Origin: Dethiosulfatibacter sp.
GTDB lineage: Bacteria > Bacillota_A > Clostridia > Tissierellales > Dethiosulfatibacteraceae
Direction of reading: 5' to 3'
NCBI GenBank assembly: GCA_019084435.1
Contig: JAHRFV010000183.1
Span: 1 to 12,304, forward strand
DNA: 12,304 nt
Made by a program: the position numbers and the translations under genes. Shown one piece after another: positions 7,544 through 12,304 of this stretch (position 1 is its first letter; every line of letters begins with the position of its first letter). The notes beneath the pieces were generated by a model, which ran no database searches, had not been told where the DNA came from, and worked only from the letters and a program-made list of their open reading frames with translations.

Positions 7544-8912
7544 ATGATAGTTGATTTCTTCGTATTGCCTTGCCAAGTCTACCCTTGATGATTGACTTGT
7601 GCTTCAAGGCTATCTGACCATCGACCATAACATATTCGATTCCTTCAGGTGGCTCTACCGGACTGATAAAGGTAGCCCTATCAATTATGGTATCTGGATT
7701 GAAGATTGTTATGTCGGCATCCATCCCCGGCTTAATGTCGCCTTTGGTATCAAGCCCCAGTCTTTTGGCAGGAAGTAGTGTCATCTTTCTCAGTGCGTCT
7801 ATGAAGTCCATGCTCTTATCTTCCCTGACAAATTTACCCAATACCCTTGGAAAAGTACCTGCTGCTCTAGGGTGTCCCTGTGCTCTATTGAGCAGGGCAT
7901 CACTTGCAACATAGACGAAAGGTGCATTCAACGCTTCAACAACCTCTTCCTCATTCATAACAAATGCCACCGCTAGCATAGCAGGGTAATCCTTTCTAGC
8001 TTTATAGAACAGTTCCTCATCACAATACTTGCCTTTAAAAGGCTCTTCGGTCAGCAATATGCTGTCGTAGGATTTTTTCCAGGATTCAAAGCATCCCTCA
8101 TCAAATACGGCGCTTCCTATACGGGTACTGAACGCATCATAGGGATAGCAATCCGCTTCGATACTCAGCCCTTCTTCTCTTGCCTCTTTAATTAATCTTA
8201 GCGCTTCTGTCATATGTCCGAAGGCTGAGCAGCTGCCGATATGTGAAATCTGCATTGGCTTTTTGGTCAGTCTTGATATCTCTATCATCTCTTTGATAGA
8301 TTCAGAGGATCGGTCTGCATCAGCCCTGTAGTGGGCAGACAACAATATATTGTCATAGTCTACTGCTGATCCCATTTCCACCAATTCTTCAAAGGTGATG
8401 CTTGGTGAATACTCAATGCCGAAAGATATGCCGATAGCACCGTGCTTCTCGATATAAATCTTTGCCATCTCTTTCATCTTGTTGATTTCTGACTTGGTTG
8501 AAGACCTGTAAGTATCTATACCCAGTTCGTTTCTCAAAAAATTGTGGCCGATATAGCTCAGATAATTAATCGGAGCACCGTTGTTTTCCACAAAATCCAT
8601 AAAGGTATCTGTTTTTTGTCTATTGTTGCCACAGTTTCCTGCTGCGGCAGTTGTAACACCCATTTTAATCATTTTATTGGCGATATCATAATCGTCGCCA
8701 TCATCTGTATTGCCTATGATCTCCTCGTGCATATGAATATCAATAAATCCTGGTGAAACTACCAGCCCTCTAGCGTCTATTGTCTCCTTTGCACTTTCGG
8801 TGCAATTTCCGACATCTATTATCTTGCCATCCTTGATGCCGACATCGGCTGTAATTTTCTTGTTGTTTTCGAAATCTATCACAGTTCCATGCTTGATCAG
8901 AACATCATACAT
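7533..8912 (-). CDS. N-acyl-D-amino-acid deacylase (D-aminoacylase) family amidohydrolase
   Basis: This is a 459-residue TIM-barrel metal-dependent hydrolase that should remove acyl groups from N-acyl-D-amino acids in the cytoplasm. The small beta domain (MYDVLIKHGTVID...IKDGKIIDVG) leads into HxH (H60, H62). The Cys ligand characteristic of D-aminoacylases is C94 (GNCG); H194 and H224 are 30 residues apart, as in the Alcaligenes enzyme, and the catalytic Asp is D338 (ASDAL). HPRAAGTFPRVLG (347-359) and PAKRLGL...GDIKPGMDADITIF are family hallmarks. ATG 8912 is preferred over 8936: AAAGGAGAG lies between them at correct spacing. Related dihydroorotase/dipeptidase subfamilies share much of this, so the exact substrate is open. 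It might recycle D-amino acids from cell wall or peptides, but no neighbour confirms that. Confidence 0.87.
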   Translation of the reverse strand: MYDVLIKHGTVIDFENNKKITADVGIKDGKIIDVGNCTESAKETIDARGLVVSPGFIDIHMHEEIIGNTDDGDDYDIANKMIKMGVTTAAAGNCGNNRQKTDTFMDFVENNGAPINYLSYIGHNFLRNELGIDTYRSSTKSEINKMKEMAKIYIEKHGAIGISFGIEYSPSITFEELVEMGSAVDYDNILLSAHYRADADRSSESIKEMIEISRLTKKPMQISHIGSCSAFGHMTEALRLIKEAREEGLSIEADCYPYDAFSTRIGSAVFDEGCFESWKKSYDSILLTEEPFKGKYCDEELFYKARKDYPAMLAVAFVMNEEEVVEALNAPFVYVASDALLNRAQGHPRAAGTFPRVLGKFVREDKSMDFIDALRKMTLLPAKRLGLDTKGDIKPGMDADITIFNPDTIIDRATFISPVEPPEGIEYVMVDGQIALKHKSIIKGRLGKAIRRNQLSWGK

Positions 8913-8947
8913 ACTAACACTCTCCTTTATAATCAATGTGTTTTTTA

Positions 8948-8976
8948 ATTATACCACTTTTTCGAGATGTTTTAAA
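8948..8976 (-). promoter_or_regulatory. Promoter of the deacylase gene
   Basis: On the - strand TTTAAA (8971-8976), a 17-base spacer and an extended TGGTATAAT (-10 at 8948-8953). The same nine-base extended -10 occurs before the ligase-like gene and at 12087-12095. Confidence 0.65.
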
Positions 8977-8988
8977 CTTTGAAGTTCA

Positions 8989-9017
8989 TTGTCATATATT
9001 CCAAATCAAGCTATAAT
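8989..9017 (+). promoter_or_regulatory. Promoter of the pgpA-type gene
   Basis: TTGTCA (8989-8994), a spacer of exactly 17 bases and TATAAT (9012-9017). It is back to back with the deacylase promoter in the 166-base divergent intergenic region. Confidence 0.75.
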
Positions 9018-9078
9018 AAACCTATCTGAAAAACCGAGTCCCCATCGTAAAATCAGATCAAAGGAGGAAATAAATCAG

Positions 9079-9558
9079 ATGATTGAAATAACTATGGAAA
9101 TGTTGGAAGAAAAAACTAACTCTATTTTAAGGGAAAGAGGGGTAGCTTTGGAAGACATCGCTATCATTGTGCTAGATTTGCAAAAGCCTTATCAACCGGA
9201 TCTGACACTTGAAATCTGCCTTGAAAATGTGAAGGCTATTCTAAAAAAACGCGAGGTGGCTCATGCTGTCCTCACAGGAGTCGCATTGGATCAACTGGCA
9301 GAAGAAAAAAGACTACCTGAGCCCCTTCAAAGCATCATTGAATCTGATGAGCCTCTTTATGGTATCGATGAAATTATACCACTGTCGATTGTCAATCTAT
9401 ATGGTAGTATCGGGTTCACCAACTACGGATACCTGGACAAAGCCAAGCCAGGTATACTGAAGAAGTTGGACACAAAAGGCAATAATATCCATACATTTTT
9501 GGATGATCTCGTTGCAGGTATCGCCGCTGCAGCTGCAAGCAGACTTGCCCATAACTAG
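9079..9558 (+). CDS. pgpA: Phosphatidylglycerophosphatase A family protein (YutG-like)
   Basis: The 159-residue product starts at ATG 9079 after AAGGAGG (9061-9067); a TTG 90 bases further up is part of the -35 box and not a start. The sequence closely follows the Bacillus YutG type of the PgpA family (PF04608): LERGVxxEDIA-like N-terminus, PDLTLEICLENV (40-51), KREVAHAVLTGVALDQLAE, LYGIDE, then SIVNLYGSIGFTNYGYLD (103-120) and the C-terminal HTFLDDLVAGIAAAAASRLAH. The enzyme dephosphorylates phosphatidylglycerol phosphate in phospholipid synthesis; for the soluble Firmicute branch the physiological substrate is less certain than for E. coli PgpA. It is a single-gene unit with its own promoter and terminator. 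Confidence 0.88.
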   Translation: MIEITMEMLEEKTNSILRERGVALEDIAIIVLDLQKPYQPDLTLEICLENVKAILKKREVAHAVLTGVALDQLAEEKRLPEPLQSIIESDEPLYGIDEIIPLSIVNLYGSIGFTNYGYLDKAKPGILKKLDTKGNNIHTFLDDLVAGIAAAAASRLAHN

Positions 9559-9568
9559 ATTTAGGTAT

Positions 9569-9601
9569 AAAAAACTCTGAGAAATTTTCTCAGAGTTTTT
9601 G
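9569..9601. terminator. Bidirectional terminator between pgpA and the acetate transporter gene
   Basis: ACTCTGAGAA (9574-9583) and TTCTCAGAGT (9587-9596) form a 10-bp stem with a three-base loop, flanked by an A run on the left and a T run on the right. It therefore has a U tract on either strand and can end both convergent transcripts. Confidence 0.9.
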
Positions 9602-9624
9602 AATGTCTTATTATATATAATTGA

Positions 9625-10275
9625 TTAAGATGCTGCAGGTATAATTGCTTTAGGTACCTTTTCTCCCTTGAATATACCAAAGGGTTTTCCAAGCGGTAAA
9701 AACGGTTTTCCAAAATGCTTGTTAAGAACACTTGCGCCTGCGCCATATAATGATACCATAGCGATTATAAACTCTGAATAAGCAGCTAGTTGATGACTAA
9801 ATTCTGGTGCGATACCGAATGAATTCAATGCAAGTCCAATAAACAGCAAATCAATCAAACAGAATATGGTAAATAACACTTTGTTGGTTTCCATTGATCC
9901 GATGGTCATAAACAGTGAAAACACCAAATAACCGATAAATGCAAATCCTAACTCTTTAAAATCAACAGCACCAGCCAGTTCAGGTCCGAAAACTCCCATA
10001 TTGATCATCCAGCTCATTGCTATTGCCAACCAGAAAAACGCATAAGCTCCAAAAGCTGTCATGCCAAATGTATTATTTTTCTTGCCATCTATGATGCTGG
10101 CGAATAATTGCGCGAATGCACCTAAGAAAATTGCCCATGGAATGATAAATGACATACCGCTAGTGATGCCCAATTTTTGTGATGATGCGACCAATGTTAC
10201 CATCGCTAGTCCGAACAGCCCTAATGCAGATGGGTCTGCCCATTCATTGTTAACTACTACTACTTCCTCTCTCAT
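9625..10275 (-). CDS. Acetate uptake transporter, GPR1/FUN34/SatP (AceTr) family
   Basis: This 216-residue protein with six hydrophobic helices belongs to the family that moves acetate or succinate across the cytoplasmic membrane with protons. The family signature near the N-terminus is ADPSALGLFGLAM (13-25; usually NPAPLGL, so the Asn and second Pro are changed). GKKNNTFGMTAFGAYAFFWL (64-83) matches the strongly conserved KxGNTFGxTAFxSYGxFWL region. Start ATG 10275 follows AGGAGGAG. The gene is divergent from a TetR-flavin operon across 189 bases, so the TetR protein is a plausible regulator. It could supply or release acetate in a fermenter; the direction of transport cannot be read from the sequence. 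The C-terminus is slightly longer than in SatP and ends in a Lys/Pro-rich tail. Confidence 0.9.
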   Translation of the reverse strand: MREEVVVVNNEWADPSALGLFGLAMVTLVASSQKLGITSGMSFIIPWAIFLGAFAQLFASIIDGKKNNTFGMTAFGAYAFFWLAIAMSWMINMGVFGPELAGAVDFKELGFAFIGYLVFSLFMTIGSMETNKVLFTIFCLIDLLFIGLALNSFGIAPEFSHQLAAYSEFIIAMVSLYGAGASVLNKHFGKPFLPLGKPFGIFKGEKVPKAIIPAAS

Positions 10276-10325
10276 GATTACTCCTCCTGTTAAATATTAA
10301 TCAAAATCTCAAAACTCACTTATGA

Positions 10326-10354
10326 ATGTTACTCCTAAATTTTCACTTTGTCAA
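10326..10354 (-). promoter_or_regulatory. Promoter of the acetate transporter gene
   Basis: On the - strand a perfect TTGACA (10349-10354), 17-base spacer and TAACAT (10326-10331), 50 bases upstream of the start codon. The -10 matches four of six. Confidence 0.65.
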
Positions 10355-10382
10355 ATTTTTTTTTGAATATTTGAAAATTATC

Positions 10383-10411
10383 TTGACAAAAATTCGGAGT
10401 TCTGTTAAATT
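10383..10411 (+). promoter_or_regulatory. Promoter of the TetR-flavin operon
   Basis: Perfect TTGACA (10383-10388), 17-base spacer and TAAATT (10406-10411) preceded by TGT, giving an extended -10. The two divergent -35 boxes are about 30 bases apart and separated by an A/T-rich stretch (10355-10382). Confidence 0.65.
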
Positions 10412-10418
10412 AATATCG

Positions 10419-10441
10419 AACAGTGTTTAATATTCGAATAT
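10419..10441. promoter_or_regulatory. Candidate TetR operator palindromes
   Basis: Just downstream of the -10 box, AACAGTGTT (10419-10427, arms AACA/TGTT) and the perfect 12-bp palindrome ATATTCGAATAT (10430-10441) follow each other, flanked by the related repeats ATATCGAAC (10413-10421) and ATATCGTTC (10438-10446). Placement over the transcript start of tetR is what autorepression needs. Which of the two is bound is not decidable from sequence. Confidence 0.5.
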
Positions 10442-10464
10442 CGTTCAATTAAGGAGTGATTAAT

Positions 10465-11130
10465 GTGCCATTGAAGAAAAGAAGAGACCGCGAGATAGAG
10501 AATATGAAACATATCATCATAGAGGCTGCCGAGGACATCATTGCCACTGACGGTATAGATGGCCTCTCGATTAGAAAAATTGCAAGACAAATTGAGTATT
10601 CACCTGCTACTATCTACCATTATTTTGAAGACAAAGAAGAGATTCTGAATGTAGTCATGCAAAAAGGGTATTCAAAAATTATAAGAGCTATATCAGGCAC
10701 AAATCTCGAGCATCTCAAGGGAAAAGAAAAGCTTATTGAGATGTCCAAAAGCTATATCAAAGCCTCTATAGCCATGTCTGACGAATATATGAATGCTCAG
10801 CTTAATACCTCACCACAAGCCCTAAATTACACCTCCTCGTTATTCAGAGGCGCATCCAAGCAGAAACCGGCACTGGCAGTACTCTACGAGTGTATAAAAG
10901 AGATTGAGGAAAACCGGTACGCCTCAGAAGATGAGTTGGAGCTGATTGCTCAGATGGTCGCTGTGTCTACATTTGGACTTATTGTTAAAATCTCGGTTGA
11001 AAAAGGTCTGGATGAGGAGCAAAAAGAAAGGCTGATTGACTACTTTGTCAATGATACTGTATCAAAAATAGCTATTATTAATAGAAACAAACAAGAAAGG
11101 AAAGGAATAGAAAATGAAGAAAAGCTTTAA
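10465..11130 (+). CDS. TetR/AcrR family transcriptional regulator
   Basis: The 221-residue protein starts at GTG 10465, eight bases after AAGGAG (10451-10456); GTG 10456 overlaps that ribosome-binding site and is less likely. Residues 10-60 are a standard TetR DNA-binding domain: IIEAAEDIIATDGIDGLSIRKIARQIEYSPATIYHYF, read in two parts, with the recognition helix around 45-54. The C-terminal ligand domain is divergent, so the inducer cannot be named. It heads a + strand operon with the FMN-binding and flavodoxin genes, and its last 17 bases overlap the start of the FMN-binding gene. Palindromes at its promoter suggest autoregulation, and the divergent acetate transporter gene may be a second target. 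Confidence 0.9.
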   Translation: MPLKKRRDREIENMKHIIIEAAEDIIATDGIDGLSIRKIARQIEYSPATIYHYFEDKEEILNVVMQKGYSKIIRAISGTNLEHLKGKEKLIEMSKSYIKASIAMSDEYMNAQLNTSPQALNYTSSLFRGASKQKPALAVLYECIKEIEENRYASEDELELIAQMVAVSTFGLIVKISVEKGLDEEQKERLIDYFVNDTVSKIAIINRNKQERKGIENEEKL

Positions 11131-11501
11131 AATTGTATTGATCATTATCATCTTGATCATTGTCACGGCATCAGGCGGTGTCTACTATCTTACCCGTGAT
11201 TTGAGTGAAACAGCAGAAGTAACCCTTAACGGCATTAATCCTTCAAATGTTAGCGATGGGTCTTATTCAGGATCTTACGTATCGGGTAGATGGACAACCA
11301 CCCTTGAAGTCCATGTGGATGGGTGGTAGAATATCTAAGATAGACGTCCTTGACAATGTCAGATTTGTCCAGGAGGGTGTAAGTGATACCCTGTTTGAAA
11401 AAGTAATCAGTACCCAGGATACCAAAGTCGATACGGTGAGCGGTGCTACCGTGACCTCCAAGGCCTATCTAAAGGCCATAGAAAATGCTTTGGTTCAATA
11501 A
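11114..11501 (+). pseudogene. FMN-binding domain protein split by a one-base frameshift
   Basis: Start ATG 11114 follows AAAGGA by seven bases and overlaps the tetR end. The frame begins with a Lys-rich signal anchor (helix about 7-27, no lipobox Cys) and an FMN_bind (PF04205) opening, DGSYSGSYVSGRWTTTLEVHVDG. It then stops at TAG 11327-11329. Removing one G of GGG 11321-11323 restores GGRISKIDVLDNVRF...DTVSGATVTS...AIENALVQ to 11501, a 128-residue protein of normal length. SGAT (109-112 after repair) matches the site where ApbE attaches FMN to Thr in NqrC/RnfG. The intact protein would be a membrane-anchored extracytoplasmic electron carrier. It could be a true mutation or a sequence error. 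ATG 11319 lies in the downstream frame and overlaps the stop region, so a 60-residue fragment lacking the anchor could be made. Confidence 0.85.
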
Positions 11502-11541
11502 ATAGAAAATAAATAAATCAAAAATTTAAGGAGTTTTACAA

Positions 11542-12021
11542 ATGAAAACACTGATCGCATATGCAAGTAAATATGGCTGCACAGAAAAGTGCGCCAAGCT
11601 GTTGGAAAAGGAACTAAATGGAGATGTGACCCTGCTGAATTTAAAAAAGAACAGTTCAGCAGACCTTAATGCCTATGATAATATCATTATCGGTGGGGCA
11701 ATCTATATCAGTAAAATACAGAAAGAAGTAACAGAATTCTGCAAAAGCAATCTCGATGGGTTGAGTCAGAAAAACATTGGCCTTTTTATCTGTGGCATGC
11801 AGGAAAAAGAGGTCATTGCTACCGAGTTGAATTCCAATTATCCACCTGAGTTATTGGAGATAGCAGTCGCTAAAGATTGCTTCGGAGGTGAGTTCATCCT
11901 TGAAAAAATGAATTTTCTGGAGAAAACCATCGTCAAGAAAGTATCTAAGACAACAGCATCAAAGTCTGAGATAGATGAGGATGCTATCCGACATTTTGCT
12001 CAAAAATTCAATAATTTATAA
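11542..12021 (+). CDS. Flavodoxin-domain protein (HemG/flavodoxin_5-like)
   Basis: This 159-residue cytoplasmic protein starts at ATG 11542, eight bases after AAGGAG. The FMN phosphate loop is YASKYGCTEKCA (7-18), a flavodoxin S/T-x-x-G-x-T loop directly after the first beta strand (MKTLIA). YDNIIIGGAIYISKIQKEV (45-63) resembles the second flavin loop of the HemG/flavodoxin_5 group, followed by LFICGM (81-86). It lacks the extra features that would mark it as a true protoporphyrinogen oxidase, so an electron-transfer or general oxidoreductase role is safer. It is the last gene of the tetR operon, 40 bases after the FMN-binding gene. The two flavoproteins could be partners across the membrane, but direct electron transfer between them would need a membrane carrier not seen here. 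Confidence 0.85.
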   Translation: MKTLIAYASKYGCTEKCAKLLEKELNGDVTLLNLKKNSSADLNAYDNIIIGGAIYISKIQKEVTEFCKSNLDGLSQKNIGLFICGMQEKEVIATELNSNYPPELLEIAVAKDCFGGEFILEKMNFLEKTIVKKVSKTTASKSEIDEDAIRHFAQKFNNL

Positions 12022-12043
12022 AACTATCATCAACCAAGACGCC

Positions 12044-12075
12044 AAGATACCTTTTTCCGCTTAAGGTATCTTTTT
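12044..12075 (+). terminator. Intrinsic terminator of the tetR-flavin operon
   Basis: AAGATACCTT (12044-12053) and AAGGTATCTT (12063-12072) form a perfect 10-bp stem with a nine-base loop, followed by Ts to 12075. It lies 22 bases after the flavodoxin stop. Confidence 0.85.
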
Positions 12076-12086
12076 GTTATATATGA

Positions 12087-12095
12087 TGGTATAAT
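12087..12095 (+). promoter_or_regulatory. Extended -10 promoter of the interrupted gene
   Basis: TGGTATAAT (perfect -10 at 12090-12095). No good -35 is visible; the matching position falls in the preceding terminator. GATATA-AA-TATATC at 12099-12112 is an inverted repeat over the expected transcript start and may be an operator, although it is simple A/T sequence. Confidence 0.55.
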
Positions 12096-12136
12096 TTAGA
12101 TATAAATATATCGAATAATAATAAGGATGTTTTATT

Positions 12137-12199
12137 ATGAAAAAGAAGAAATCTAAAATCAAAGTAAGCGTAAATTCTAGTGCACCTATTCCTATATAA
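12137..12199 (+). pseudogene. 5' remnant of a Lys-rich gene, interrupted by an insertion sequence
   Basis: A promoter (12087-12095), AAGGA (12123-12127) and ATG 12137 introduce the peptide MKKKKSKIK, nine codons long. At codon 10 the sequence becomes GTAAGCG, the proposed left end of an IS66-like element, and the frame reads 11 more codons of element sequence (VSVNSSAPIPI) to TAA 12199. I read this as the start of a host gene disrupted by insertion, with the rest of the gene beyond the right end of the element. The alternative is a genuine 20-residue peptide or leader. Function cannot be judged from nine codons; a short basic N-terminus fits many proteins. Confidence 0.45.
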
Positions 12200-12206
12200 A
12201 TTATCA

Positions 12207-12215
12207 TGATAAAAT
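12207..12215 (+). promoter_or_regulatory. Possible internal promoter of the element
   Basis: TGATAAAAT is an extended -10 (TAAAAT at 12210-12215) with no good -35. Transcription would begin near 12221-12224, at or beyond the end of the hairpin's left arm. It overlaps the 12-bp palindrome TTATCATGATAA (12201-12212), which could bind a repressor. Confidence 0.35.
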
Positions 12216-12247
12216 CATCTCAAAAATATCTATTGAGGTGATTTTTT
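12211..12247 (+). promoter_or_regulatory. Hairpin that hides the ribosome-binding site of the element's first gene
   Basis: AAAATCATCTCAA (12211-12223) pairs with TTGAGGTGATTTT (12233-12245) over 13 positions, with one G-U pair and a nine-base loop, followed by Ts to 12247. The Shine-Dalgarno GAGGTGA (12236-12242) of the next gene is entirely within the right arm. In read-through RNA this can act as a terminator, as a translation block, or both. Confidence 0.65.
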
Positions 12248-12304
12248 ATGGCTAGAAATGCAAATCCAGAATATTGGCAACAAGTTCTGTCAGATCAAAG
12301 TGCA
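12248..12304 (+). CDS. Start of a probable IS66 TnpA-like protein (3' end outside window)
   Basis: ATG 12248 follows GAGGTGA at six bases and is open to the window end, giving 19 residues: MARNANPEYWQQVLSDQSA. The aromatic-Trp-Gln-Gln pattern followed by Gln-Ser-Ala resembles the N-terminus of IS66 accessory proteins and related helix-turn-helix proteins, where SGLS and FC normally follow. Nineteen residues are too few for certainty; the position just inside a GTAAGCG end is the better argument. The long A/T run between the ribosome-binding site and the ATG is part of the hairpin described above. Confidence 0.5.
   Translation, partial: MARNANPEYWQQVLSDQSA

Larger units (their letters stand above)
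12164..12304 (+). mobile_element. Left end of an IS66-like insertion sequence (partial)
   Basis: GTAAGCGTAAATTCTAGTGC begins at 12164. Terminal inverted repeats of the IS66 family commonly start 5'-GTAA, often GTAAGCG. About 85 bases inside, a gene begins MARNANPEYWQQVLSDQSA, which resembles the start of the small IS66 accessory protein TnpA (WQQ...Q-x-SGLS type). The preceding eight bases AAATCAAA (12156-12163) would be the target duplication, since IS66 elements make 8-bp duplications. The right end, tnpB and tnpC are outside the window, so the call rests on the end sequence, the start of the gene and the interrupted frame. Confidence 0.55.

Noticed and set aside
8989..9078. TTG start 30 codons upstream of the pgpA-type gene
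   Set aside because: The TTG is the -35 hexamer TTGTCA, and AAGGAGG is correctly placed for ATG 9079.
11297..11329. Programmed ribosomal frameshifting in the FMN-binding gene
   Set aside because: No recognised slippery sequence or known case for this family; a mutation or sequence error is simpler.
12137..12199. Small toxin or leader peptide of 20 residues
   Set aside because: No hydrophobic helix or amino-acid-rich leader pattern, and the sequence changes into an IS66-like end at codon 10, which explains it better.
1..12304. CRISPR array, tRNA, rRNA or riboswitch
   Set aside because: No spaced direct repeats and no recognisable RNA gene or riboswitch was found by eye; intergenic regions are short and explained by promoters, operators and terminators.

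Overview
The window looks like a stretch of chromosome from a low-to-moderate GC Gram-positive, most likely a clostridial Firmicute. The reasons are strong AAGGAG/GGAGG ribosome-binding sites, sigma-A-type promoters (TTGACA or extended TGnTATAAT), GTG and TTG starts, and a gene set typical of Clostridia: a YutG-type phosphatidylglycerophosphatase, a clostridial-type zinc-dependent phospholipase C family protein, a CadC/CadA metal module and small FMN-binding and flavodoxin proteins. The taxon is inferred from content, not from a marker gene.

Left part (1-4557): the 3' end of an Atg22/UMF1-type MFS transporter is followed by two small uncharacterised membrane proteins on the + strand (one with a C-terminal zinc ribbon). 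They meet a convergent cadC-cadA pair on the - strand. An 11-bp perfect hairpin contains both convergent stop codons. CadC keeps all ligands of both known CadC metal sites, and a palindromic operator sits at the start of its transcript, so this is a metal-derepressed Zn/Cd/Pb efflux module.

Middle (4558-9624): a zinc-dependent phospholipase C-like protein (+) is divergent from cadC. Then come, on the - strand, an O-antigen ligase/polymerase-like membrane protein and an N-acyl-D-amino-acid deacylase-type amidohydrolase, each with its own extended -10 promoter. A pgpA/yutG-type gene (+) is divergent from the deacylase and ends in a bidirectional terminator.

Right part (9625-12075): an acetate uptake transporter of the GPR1/FUN34/SatP family (-) is divergent from a TetR regulator (+) that leads a small flavin operon: TetR, a membrane-anchored FMN-binding protein and a flavodoxin/HemG-like protein. 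The FMN-binding gene carries a one-base frameshift lying exactly in a 7-bp inverted repeat.

Right edge (12076-12304): a promoter, ribosome-binding site and nine codons of a Lys-rich gene run straight into a sequence starting GTAAGCG, which I read as the left end of an IS66-like insertion sequence. Inside it, a 13-bp hairpin hides the Shine-Dalgarno of the first element gene, and an extended -10 is placed so that the element's own transcript would lack the hairpin's left arm. This is the arrangement known from IS10/IS50, in which read-through transcripts are kept from making transposase. It is the most interesting hypothesis in the window; the element continues beyond the right edge.
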